Assembly (NCBI GenBank): GCA_023432005.1
Contig: JAEYVF010000143.1
Span: forward strand, 1-13,562
From: Actinomycetes bacterium
GTDB lineage: Bacteria; Actinomycetota; Actinomycetes; Actinomycetales; Microbacteriaceae
Reading direction: 5' to 3'
Length of the DNA: 13,562 nt
Shown here: piece after piece, positions 1 to 7,024 of the stretch
Layout of the letters: each line of letters starts with the position of its first letter
How positions within the stretch are numbered: position 1 is the stretch's first letter
Made by a program: the position numbers and the translations under genes
Notes under the pieces: model-generated
Databases searched by the model: none
What the model was told of the DNA's origin: nothing
The model's input: the letters and a program-made list of their open reading frames with translations, nothing else

Positions 1-1241
1 CGCCGATCTACAAGACCACGTCGTACGTCTTCAACAACGCCGACCACGCGAAGAACCTCTTCGCGCTCGCCGAGTTCGGCAACATCTACACGCGCATCAT
101 GAACCCGACGCAGGCGGTCATCGAGGATCGCATCGCGGCGCTCGAGGGCGGCACGGCCGCGCTCGCCACCGCGTCGGGGTCGAGCTCGATCACCTACGCG
201 ATCCTCAACATCGCGGGTGCCGGCGACCACATCGTGTCGTCGAGCTCGATCTACGGCGGCACCTACAACCTCTTCAAGTACACGCTCGCCAAGCTCGGCA
301 TCGAGGTCACCTTCGTCGAGAACCAGGACGACCCCGAGGAGTGGCGCGCCGCCGTCCGCCCGAACACCAAGGCGTTCTTCGCCGAGACCATCGGCAACCC
401 GCGCATCAACGTCCTCGACATCGAGCTCGTCGCGGGCATCGCGCACGAGAACGACCTGCCGCTCATCGTCGACAACACGATCGCGACGCCCTACCTGATC
501 CGTCCGTTCGAGCACGGCGCCGACATCGTCGTGCACTCCGCCACGAAGTTCCTCGGCGGCCACGGCACCGTGATCGCGGGCCTCATCGTCGACGGCGGCA
601 GGTTCCCCTGGTCGCAGCACGTCGACAAGTTCCCCGGACTCACCGAGCCCGACCCCTCGTACCACGGTGCGAGCTACACGGGCGTGCTGGGCGACGGCAT
701 CGCCTACGTCATCAAGGCGCGCGTGACGCTCCTGCGCGACACCGGCGCGGCCCTCTCGCCCGACAGCGCGTTCAGCCTCATCCAGGGTGTCGAGACGCTG
801 TCGCTGCGCATCGAGCGGCACGTGCAGAACACCCAGGAGATCGCCGAGTGGCTCGAGCAGCATCCGGATGTCGCCTCGGTCAACTACGCCGGCCTCCCGT
901 CGAGCCCGTGGTACGCGGCCGCCAACAAGTACGCCCCGCGCGGCGTCGGAGCGGTGCTGTCGTTCGAGCTCAAGGGCGGCGTCGACGCCGGCCGCGCGCT
1001 CGTGGAGAACGTGAGCCTGTTCAGCCACCTCGCCAACATCGGCGATGTGCGCAGCCTCATCATCCACCCCGCGTCGACCACCCACTCGCAGCTCACCCCC
1101 GAGCAGCAGCTCACGACGGGCGTCACCCCCGGCCTCGTGCGCCTCTCCGTGGGCCTCGAGAACGTCGAGGACCTCAAGGCCGACCTTCAGGCCGGCTTCG
1201 ACGCGGCCCGCCGCGCCAGCGCTGAATCCGCGCGGCGATAA
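1..1241 (+). CDS. metY: O-acetylhomoserine sulfhydrylase (MetY), 5' end missing
   Basis: PLP-dependent enzyme of the Cys/Met metabolism family. It converts O-acetylhomoserine plus sulfide to homocysteine in the cytoplasm. The frame is already open at the window edge: codons from base 3 read PIYKTTSYVFNNADHAKNLF, a conserved N-terminal stretch of this family, followed by GNIYTRIMNPT. I estimate that only some 25-35 N-terminal residues are missing, so the ATG at 99 is internal and not the start. The PLP-binding lysine is in the motif HSATKFLGGHGT (AAG at 546-548). DNTIATPYLIRP and the C-terminal RLSVGLENVEDL are also typical. The long insert between the Lys motif and the C-terminal domain, with its FPGLTEPDPSYHG stretch, fits O-acetylhomoserine sulfhydrylase better than cystathionine gamma-synthase. 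metX follows directly and supplies the substrate, which supports the call. The gene ends in TAA at 1239-1241, followed by a strong hairpin. Confidence 0.93.
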   Translation, partial: PIYKTTSYVFNNADHAKNLFALAEFGNIYTRIMNPTQAVIEDRIAALEGGTAALATASGSSSITYAILNIAGAGDHIVSSSSIYGGTYNLFKYTLAKLGIEVTFVENQDDPEEWRAAVRPNTKAFFAETIGNPRINVLDIELVAGIAHENDLPLIVDNTIATPYLIRPFEHGADIVVHSATKFLGGHGTVIAGLIVDGGRFPWSQHVDKFPGLTEPDPSYHGASYTGVLGDGIAYVIKARVTLLRDTGAALSPDSAFSLIQGVETLSLRIERHVQNTQEIAEWLEQHPDVASVNYAGLPSSPWYAAANKYAPRGVGAVLSFELKGGVDAGRALVENVSLFSHLANIGDVRSLIIHPASTTHSQLTPEQQLTTGVTPGLVRLSVGLENVEDLKADLQAGFDAARRASAESARR

Positions 1242-1256
1242 TCCGCCGCACTGCGC

Positions 1257-1292
1257 CGAGGGGCCGGCCGCGCGCGAGCGCCCGGCCCCTCG
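1257..1292 (+). terminator. GC-rich hairpin after metY
   Basis: A perfect 11-bp inverted repeat: CGAGGGGCCGG at 1257-1267 pairs with CCGGCCCCTCG at 1282-1292 around a 14-nt loop, starting 15 nt after the metY stop. No T-tract follows, as is common for actinobacterial hairpin terminators. It probably ends or attenuates the metY transcript before metX. Whether it actually terminates cannot be seen from the sequence. Confidence 0.6.
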
Positions 1293-1363
1293 ACTGCGCA
1301 CACCCCCGAGCCGACAGGTCGCCCGTGGCGTAACACGTCGTGCGCACCCGGGAGAATGACGGG

Positions 1364-2569
1364 ATGGACTGGCAGACACCCGAGGACGCCGTGCCGTCGG
1401 CGTTCGTCACCGAGTCCAACCGCCGCGCCATCTCCGCGAAGCCCCCGGCGTCGGGAGCCTGGCGCATCGGCGACGACCCCGGCGACCGGGTCTTCCAGCC
1501 CCTCGGGCCCATGGAGTTCGAGCGCGGCGGGAGTCTCCCGCACGTCACGATCGCGTACGAGACGTGGGGCGCTCTCAACGCGGCCGGCGACAACGCCGTG
1601 CTCGTGCTGCACGCGCTCACGGGCGACAGCCACGTCACGGGCAGCGCCTCGCCCGGGCATCCGACCGCCGGATGGTGGTCGGGCCTCGTCGGCCGCGGCA
1701 AGGTGCTGGATCCCGAGCGGTGGTTCATCGTCGCGCCCAACATGCTCGGCGGATGCCAGGGTTCGACCGGGCCCGCATCCGTGGCCCCCGACGGGGTCGA
1801 GTGGGGCGCGCGCTTCCCGTACCTCACGATCCGCGACCAGGTCGAGGCGCAGCGCCTGCTCGCCGACGCTCTCGGCATCCGTCGCTGGGCGGTCGTCATC
1901 GGCGGCTCCATGGGCGGAATGCAGTCGCTCGAGTGGGCCGTCAGCCACCCCGAGCGGGTCGGGAAGTTCGCCGTGCTGGCGGCGCCGCCGAGCTCATCGG
2001 CCGACCAGATCGCCCTCAACTCGGTGCAGAGCGAAGCCATCCGCATGGATCCGGCGTTCGCGGGCGGCGACTACTACGGCGCGGAGGACGGCGAGGGACC
2101 GCACCGCGGACTCGCCCTCGCCCGGCGTATGGCGCTGCTCAACTACCGCTCCCCCAGCGAGCTCGACGATCGCTTCGCGCGCAGCTGGCAGAGCGGCATC
2201 AACCCCATGGGAGGCGGAGGCCGCTTCGCCGTCGAGAGCTACCTCGACTTCCACGGGAACAAGTTCACCCGTCGCTTCGACGCCAACAGCTACCTCGTGC
2301 TCGTCGATGCGATGAACTCGCACGACATCGGGCGCGACCGGGACGGGATCGCGTCCGCTCTCTCGCGCGCGACGGCGCTCGGCCTCGTGCTCGGCATCGA
2401 CAGCGACCGGCTCTTCCCGGTGCCCGGTCAGCGCACGATCGCGCGCCACCTGCCGAACAGCCTGAGCGGCGAGGAGCCCATCGTCATCTCCTCGCCCTTC
2501 GGGCACGACGCCTTCCTCATCGAGGACGCGCTCGTGGGTGCCGAGCTCACGAGGCTCCTCGAGGCCTGA
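1364..2569 (+). CDS. metX: Homoserine O-acetyltransferase (MetX)
   Basis: Transfers acetyl from acetyl-CoA to L-homoserine, the activation step of methionine synthesis. It is an alpha/beta-hydrolase fold enzyme. With the start at 1364 (MDWQTPEDAVPS) it has 401 residues, a normal length. Visible motifs: oxyanion region LVLHALTGDSHVTG; nucleophile elbow GGSMGGMQ with Ser182; the acid Asp348 in GIDSDRLFP; and catalytic His381 in SPFGHDAFL. I chose ATG 1364 because GGGAG at 1350-1354 lies 9 nt upstream and family members begin with this sequence. A GTG at 1340 would add only eight unconvincing residues. It follows metY on the same strand, 122 nt after its stop, with a hairpin between, so it may have its own promoter, although I see no convincing -35/-10 pair. 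Acetyl rather than succinyl transfer is inferred from family and context. Confidence 0.95.
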   Translation: MDWQTPEDAVPSAFVTESNRRAISAKPPASGAWRIGDDPGDRVFQPLGPMEFERGGSLPHVTIAYETWGALNAAGDNAVLVLHALTGDSHVTGSASPGHPTAGWWSGLVGRGKVLDPERWFIVAPNMLGGCQGSTGPASVAPDGVEWGARFPYLTIRDQVEAQRLLADALGIRRWAVVIGGSMGGMQSLEWAVSHPERVGKFAVLAAPPSSSADQIALNSVQSEAIRMDPAFAGGDYYGAEDGEGPHRGLALARRMALLNYRSPSELDDRFARSWQSGINPMGGGGRFAVESYLDFHGNKFTRRFDANSYLVLVDAMNSHDIGRDRDGIASALSRATALGLVLGIDSDRLFPVPGQRTIARHLPNSLSGEEPIVISSPFGHDAFLIEDALVGAELTRLLEA

Positions 2570-2584
2570 CCGCGAGACACGCGG
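2570..2584 (+). terminator. Possible weak hairpin after metX
   Basis: CCGCG at 2570-2574 and CGCGG at 2580-2584 form a 5-bp stem with a 5-nt loop immediately after the metX stop, followed by a C-rich stretch. It is short and has no T-run, so it is at best a weak terminator. The rest of the ~100-nt gap to the kinase gene shows a GAGGAGG run at 2632-2638 but no clear promoter. Confidence 0.25.
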
Positions 2585-2670
2585 GCGCGTCCTCCCCCCA
2601 TTCGGGTGCCGTCATCTGAGACGATGGTGCCGAGGAGGCCCCGGTCACCCGGCCCGGTGGTGTGTGCCCC

Positions 2671-3846
2671 ATGGACTTGATCGCCAAAGAACGCGACCGC
2701 GTGCTCCAGCGGGGCGCGCGCGTCTACGGCCTCGGCTTCACCCTCGTCTCGGCGCTGTGCTTCCTGCTCCCGGGTGCCGCGCCCACGACCACGGCGCTCG
2801 TGGTCGGCATCCTGCTCTACCTGCTGCTCGCGGCCGCTCAGTTCATGCTCGGGGTGAGCCGCAACCCCGCGTGGGCGCTCCTGACACTCGCGGCCGGTCT
2901 CGGCATCCTCGCCGTCACGACCGGCCTCGGTTCCGAGACGCTCGGCGAGGGCGGGATGACGGCCCTGCAGCTGCTCGTCTCCGGATCGCTCGCGTCGGTC
3001 GCGATCGTGCTCACGGGCACCGTGTGGCGCGTCATCGGCCTCGTGGCCTCCTTCCTCGTGGTGACCGGCTCGGCCCTGCTGCTCATCACCCCCGAGACGC
3101 AGACGCCGCTGCGCACGGCGGGCCTCATGCTGCTCGGCTGGATCCTCGCGGCGGGGATCGGACTGTGGGTGACCGCGGGCGTCCCGCAGGTCAGCAAGCG
3201 CATCGCGAGCATCGGCCGCGCCCACCGCGCCGAGCGGCAGGCGAGCGAGCTCGAGGCGCAGCGCCGCCAGTCCGCGCGCCTGCTGCACGACACCGTGCTC
3301 GCGACCCTCACCCTCCTCGCCCACTCGGGGGTCGGCGTCACCCCGCAGGCGCTGCGCGAGCAGGCCGCGGAGGACGCCCGGCTCCTGCGGCAGCTGCGCC
3401 TCGGATCCACCCCGACACCTCAGGCATCCGGCAGCTACCAGCTCGAGACGGGCGGCGAGTCCGAGCCCGTGCTCGGGCGCACCCTCGAGTCGGTCAAGCA
3501 GCGATTCGGCCGCATGGGCCTCACGGTCAGCTGGCACGGCACGGGGCAGGTGCTCCTGCCGAGCGAGGTGCTCGACGCCTTCCTGCTCGCTCTCGCGGAA
3601 TGCCTCGAGAACGTGCGCCGGCACTCCGGGGTCACCGAGGCCCACGTGACCATCACGGATGACGAGACGACGGTGCGCGCGATGGTCACGGATGCGGGCG
3701 TCGGATTCGCCATCGCCGACATCGACGAGGCCAAGCTCGGCTTCGCGGAGTCGGTGGTCGCGCGACTGCGCGATGTGGGCGGGAACGCGCGCCTCTTCTC
3801 GTCGCCCGGGGCGGGCACGACCGTCGTGCTGGAGGTGCCTCGATGA
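2671..3846 (+). CDS. Membrane sensor histidine kinase, NarL/LiaS-like
   Basis: Probable sensor kinase of a two-component system, 391 residues. The N-terminal half is membrane-embedded: hydrophobic segments at about 18-35, 41-60, 67-86, 98-116, 119-139 and 150-169, with no sizeable extracellular domain. It may therefore sense the membrane or an intramembrane partner (inference). A short coiled linker (about 175-203) leads to the H-box RLLHDTVLATL with phospho-accepting His206. The ATPase domain has the N-box ECLENVRRHSG (Asn314), the G1 box TDAGVGF (Asp341, Gly343, Gly345) and the G2 box SSPGAGTT (378-385), so the catalytic elements look intact. ATG 2671 is preferred. A GTG at 2662 would add MCP, and a GGTGG at 2656-2660 fits 2671 as a ribosome-binding site. 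The stop overlaps the next start (ATGA), so it is the first gene of an operon ending in a response regulator. The signal is unknown. Confidence 0.85.
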   Translation: MDLIAKERDRVLQRGARVYGLGFTLVSALCFLLPGAAPTTTALVVGILLYLLLAAAQFMLGVSRNPAWALLTLAAGLGILAVTTGLGSETLGEGGMTALQLLVSGSLASVAIVLTGTVWRVIGLVASFLVVTGSALLLITPETQTPLRTAGLMLLGWILAAGIGLWVTAGVPQVSKRIASIGRAHRAERQASELEAQRRQSARLLHDTVLATLTLLAHSGVGVTPQALREQAAEDARLLRQLRLGSTPTPQASGSYQLETGGESEPVLGRTLESVKQRFGRMGLTVSWHGTGQVLLPSEVLDAFLLALAECLENVRRHSGVTEAHVTITDDETTVRAMVTDAGVGFAIADIDEAKLGFAESVVARLRDVGGNARLFSSPGAGTTVVLEVPR

Positions 3847-5102
3847 CCGCCGGGATCCCCGAGGAGAACACCCTCGGCATCGTCGTGGGCAACGCCGCCC
3901 GCGCCGTGTCGAAGACCGCCAAGAGACTCGGACGGGCGGGCGCGCGCCCGAGTCTCGGCTCCTCGTTCCTCGCGCTCGGGGCCGACGTGCTCGTCGTGCT
4001 GCGCGCCGTCTACGGGCTCAGCTGGTTCGTCGCGCTCTGGGAGCGGTATCCCGTGCCGGGAGCTGCGGCATCCGCGTGGGGCGTGCTCGTGCTCGTCATC
4101 GTGGGCAGCGCGATCGCCTCGCGCGTCGGCGGCGACCGGATGCCGACCTGGGCGTTCGCCCTCGTGCTCGCGGGGATCGCGGCGACGGTCGTCCTCGACC
4201 TCATCGCCGTGTGGGACCTCCACGATCTGGGGCGCACGCTCACCGCCGCGACGGCGGCGGGCGCCGCGCTCCTGCTCGTCGTGACGCAGCGCGGAGCTGT
4301 CGAGCTGCTCGTCGCGGCGGGCACCCTCGGTCTCGTGCTCGCCGTCGCGATCTTCGTCAACACGCCGCCGGGCACGCCCTTCGACGCCGACCACCTCGCG
4401 CCGCAGCTCGCGGCCATCGCCTTCGCGGTGCTCCCCGCCGTCATCGGCGTCACCGTCGTGCACGGCTACCGTCGCATGGTGCAGCTCGAGCTCGATCGCG
4501 TGCTCGTGCAGAGCAACGTCTCCGCCCCGCGATACGCCGTCGGCATGCTCGCCTCCGAGGAGCTCGCGCGCCTCGACCTGGCCGCCGAGCGCCTGCTCGA
4601 CTCGATCGCGACCAAGAAGACGGCGCTCCCACTCACGCCCAAGACGGCCTCGCTCGCCGCGTCGCTCGCGACCGAGCTGCGCCTCCACCTCATCGAGGGT
4701 CGCCGGGAGACGTGGCTGTACCACGCCGTGAGCGAGTCGGAGCTGCTCGGGCGCTCGGTCACGCTCGTCGACAAGTCCGCCCTCGCGGGCCTCCTCGACG
4801 CGACGCAGCGCGACGGCCTCCTCTCGGCGGCGTGGATGCTCGTGGGCGACACCCGCAAGAAGGCTGCTCAGAACCGCAGCATCACGCTCCAGCTCGGCCC
4901 CCTCGCGCCGACCGGCACGCCCCGCACCGACCACAAGATCATCGTGCCGATCACGATCACGAGCACCGGCATCCGGCGGAATCGTGTCGATCCCTCCATC
5001 TGGGCCGCTCTCGGCCGAGTCGGGCGCTACTCTGACTCCACCGAGGGTGGAAGCCTCCGCGTCGACATCGAGGCGGCGGTCGACAACCCCGCCGAGATCT
5101 GA
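3843..5102 (+). CDS. Membrane protein with degenerate histidine-kinase-like C-terminus
   Basis: 419 residues, not assignable to a named family by eye. The N-terminal part has hydrophobic segments at about 42-66, 74-93, 103-124, 133-172 (probably two) and 186-206. The rest is soluble and probably cytoplasmic. That region aligns by eye with the upstream kinase: LLSAAWMLVGDTRKK (326-340) lies where the N-box LLALAECLENVRRH is, ITSTGIRRNRVD (371-382) where the G1 box VTDAGVGF is, and DSTEGGSLRVDIEA (398-411) where G2 and the last strand are. The phospho-accepting His, the N-box Asn and the G1 Asp are absent. I infer a pseudokinase partner or regulator; an unrelated membrane protein remains possible. 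The start overlaps the kinase stop (ATGA) and has a strong ribosome-binding site, GGAGGT at 3831-3836. The response regulator starts 28 nt after its stop. Confidence 0.7.
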   Translation: MTAGIPEENTLGIVVGNAARAVSKTAKRLGRAGARPSLGSSFLALGADVLVVLRAVYGLSWFVALWERYPVPGAAASAWGVLVLVIVGSAIASRVGGDRMPTWAFALVLAGIAATVVLDLIAVWDLHDLGRTLTAATAAGAALLLVVTQRGAVELLVAAGTLGLVLAVAIFVNTPPGTPFDADHLAPQLAAIAFAVLPAVIGVTVVHGYRRMVQLELDRVLVQSNVSAPRYAVGMLASEELARLDLAAERLLDSIATKKTALPLTPKTASLAASLATELRLHLIEGRRETWLYHAVSESELLGRSVTLVDKSALAGLLDATQRDGLLSAAWMLVGDTRKKAAQNRSITLQLGPLAPTGTPRTDHKIIVPITITSTGIRRNRVDPSIWAALGRVGRYSDSTEGGSLRVDIEAAVDNPAEI

Positions 5103-5118
5103 CCCCCCGACCCCTCCG

Positions 5119-5124
5119 AAGGAG
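5119..5124 (+). promoter_or_regulatory. Ribosome-binding site of the response regulator
   Basis: AAGGAG ends 6 nt before ATG 5131. It fixes the start of the response regulator: the frame stays open upstream to 4984, but that extension overlaps the preceding gene and is low-complexity (Ser/Thr/Pro/Arg), unlike a receiver domain. Confidence 0.85.
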
Positions 5125-5130
5125 AACCGC

Positions 5131-5793
5131 ATGGCCGCCCCGATCCGACTCGCCGTGGTCGACGACCACCGCATGATCCTGAGCGGTCTCGCGAACTGGA
5201 TCCGGAGCGCCTCCGACGAGATCGATGTCGTCGCCGAGCTCTCCACGTGGCCCGAGCTGCTCACGCACCCGGCCTTCCCCGTCGACGTCGTGCTGCTCGA
5301 CCTCGACCTCAAGGACAACATCCCCGTCGCGGTGAAGATCTCGGCGCTCAAGTCGACGGGCGTGCGCGTCGTGCTCATGAGCACCTACTCCGAGCCGAAC
5401 GTCGTGCGCGAGGCGCTCGCCGCCGGTGCCCTCGGCTACCTCGTCAAGAGCGAGGACGCGACGATGATCGTCGAGGCGATCCGTGCCGCGGCTCAGGGCG
5501 AGAGCTTCATCTCGGCGGAGCTCGACCTCGCGATCAACGCGGGAGACATCGGCGGCGCCCCCAAGCTGTCGGCCCAGGAGCGCCGGGTGATGGCCCTCTA
5601 CGGCGGCGGCGAGCCCGTGAAGTCCGTCGCGTTCCAGCTCGGCATCTCCGAGGAGACCGCGAAGAGCTACCTCAAGCGCATCCGCGAGAAGTACCGCGTC
5701 GCGGGCATCGACGTCGGAACGAAGGTCGCTCTGCGTCGCCGCGCCATCCAGGACGGCATCCTCATCCAGGACGCCCCCGCCGGCAACTTCTGA
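5131..5793 (+). CDS. Response regulator with LuxR/NarL-type output domain
   Basis: DNA-binding response regulator of 220 residues, presumably phosphorylated by the kinase two genes upstream. Receiver domain (about 5-122): acidic pair Asp11/Asp12 in VVDDHRMILSG, phospho-acceptor Asp57 in VVLLDLDL, Ser84/Thr85 in VLMSTYSE, and Lys106 in GYLVKSED, a full set of conserved residues. Output domain (about 145-210): KLSAQERRVMALYGGG, then the helix-turn-helix VKSVAFQLGISEETAKSYLKRI and REKYRVAG. It has the LuxR layout but departs from the usual KEIA / TVKTHV wording. It is the last gene of the operon, 28 nt after the membrane protein. The 3' end overlaps the convergent transporter gene by 32 bp. Target genes are not evident here. 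Confidence 0.9.
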   Translation: MAAPIRLAVVDDHRMILSGLANWIRSASDEIDVVAELSTWPELLTHPAFPVDVVLLDLDLKDNIPVAVKISALKSTGVRVVLMSTYSEPNVVREALAAGALGYLVKSEDATMIVEAIRAAAQGESFISAELDLAINAGDIGGAPKLSAQERRVMALYGGGEPVKSVAFQLGISEETAKSYLKRIREKYRVAGIDVGTKVALRRRAIQDGILIQDAPAGNF

Positions 5794-7024
5794 CCCGCCG
5801 GTCGGCGGACGCCGTGACCCACGCCCCGGCGAGGGCCAGCAGCACGCCGGGCGCGCACATGACCAGCCCCAGCCACGTCGGCGCGACATAGCCCCAGCCC
5901 GCCGCGATGACGGCGCCGCCGAGGAACGCTCCCAGCGCGTTGCCGATGTTGAGCGCCGAATGGTTGACCGCCGCGGCGAGCGTCTGGCTGTCGCCCGCGA
6001 CGTCCATGAGCCGGGTCTGGATGGCCGGCGAGAGGGCCGCGGCCGCGCCCCCCACGCCGAACAGGAACACGACGAGCCCGACGGGGGTCGATGCCGTGAG
6101 CGCGAGGCCGAGCAGCGCGACGGCGAAGACGCCGAAGCACAGGAAGAGCGCGCGCAGCACGCCGCGGTCCGACGCCCATCCGCCCGCGAGGTTGCCGACG
6201 GTCATGCCGAGGCCGAGGGTCACGAGCGCCAACGGCACCCACCCTTCCGCGAGCCCCGAGACCTCGGTCGTGAGCGGGGCGACGTAGCTGTAGACGGCGA
6301 AGAAGCCCGTGAAGCCGATCGAGCCGGTCAGGAGGGCGAACCACACGGCCGGGCGACGGAACGCGCCGAGCTCGCGCCGCGCCGTGGCCTGCGGATCGCC
6401 CGGCTGCCACGGCACGGTGACGGCGATCGCGGCGACAGCACCCGCGAAGATGAGCGCCACCACGAGGTAGGCGACGCGCCATCCCGCCTGCTGCCCCAGG
6501 AACGTGATGAGCGGCACGCCGACGACGTTCGCGACGGTGAGGCCCGACAGCACGAGGGCGACGCCCTGTCCGCGCCTGCCGGGCCCCATGAGCGAGGCGG
6601 CGACGAGCGCCGCGATGCCGAAGTACGCGCCGTGCGGCAGCGCCGCGAGGAAGCGGAAGAGCACGACGAGCTCGAACGTCGGGGCGAGGGCCGACGCCGC
6701 AGTCCCCAGCGTGAACGCGATCGCGAGAGCCAGCAGGATGCGGCGCCGCGGCAGGCGCGCCGCGAACACCGCGATCGTGGGCGCTCCCACGACGACGCCG
6801 AGGGCGTACGCGGCGATCATCGTGCCCGCCTGCGCGATCGCGTCATCCGACGAGGCGGCCCACGTCGTCGGCAGCAGGTCGCGCGCGATCTGCGGGAGCA
6901 GGCCCATCGCGACGAACTCGGTGGCGCCGATGCCGAAGCCGCCGAGCGCGAGGGCGAGAAGAGCGAGACGGGTGCGGGTCGGCGAGAGGGACGAGGGCGG
7001 GACGATGACGGACGGGGTGCTCAC
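5762..7024 (-). CDS. MFS transporter, DHA1 family (AraJ/Cmx-like efflux)
   Basis: Twelve-helix major facilitator, 420 residues, probably a proton-coupled drug or metabolite exporter in the cytoplasmic membrane. The opening LALGGFGIGATEFVAMGLLPQIARDL is the hallmark of the DHA1 subgroup that includes AraJ, YdhP/SotB and chloramphenicol exporters. A motif-A-like loop, FAARLPRRRIL, follows the second to third helix. Later segments such as VNHSALNIGNALGAFLGG are also characteristic. I chose GTG 7024 because it starts a normal-length MFS protein and overlaps the upstream stop by four bases (GTGA), suggesting translational coupling with the glycosyltransferase gene. The frame stays open far upstream, but that extension has no transporter character. 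The C-terminal tail after helix 12 is Arg-rich and lies inside the region overlapping the response regulator gene. The substrate cannot be predicted. Confidence 0.9.
   Translation of the reverse strand: MSTPSVIVPPSSLSPTRTRLALLALALGGFGIGATEFVAMGLLPQIARDLLPTTWAASSDDAIAQAGTMIAAYALGVVVGAPTIAVFAARLPRRRILLALAIAFTLGTAASALAPTFELVVLFRFLAALPHGAYFGIAALVAASLMGPGRRGQGVALVLSGLTVANVVGVPLITFLGQQAGWRVAYLVVALIFAGAVAAIAVTVPWQPGDPQATARRELGAFRRPAVWFALLTGSIGFTGFFAVYSYVAPLTTEVSGLAEGWVPLALVTLGLGMTVGNLAGGWASDRGVLRALFLCFGVFAVALLGLALTASTPVGLVVFLFGVGGAAAALSPAIQTRLMDVAGDSQTLAAAVNHSALNIGNALGAFLGGAVIAAGWGYVAPTWLGLVMCAPGVLLALAGAWVTASADRRVRSCRRGRPG

Noticed and set aside
1242..1363. A riboswitch or methionine-responsive leader before metX
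   Set aside because: The gap is short and mostly taken up by the hairpin at 1257-1292. I see no SAM-riboswitch-like core.
1340..1363. GTG 1340 as the metX start
   Set aside because: It would add MRTRENDG, place the ribosome-binding site inside the gene and depart from the usual N-terminus. ATG 1364 is better supported.
3435..5384. A 649-codon minus-strand open frame opposite the signalling operon
   Set aside because: Arg/Glu/Asp-rich shadow sequence without motifs. The plus-strand genes have overlapping starts, ribosome-binding sites and conserved residues.
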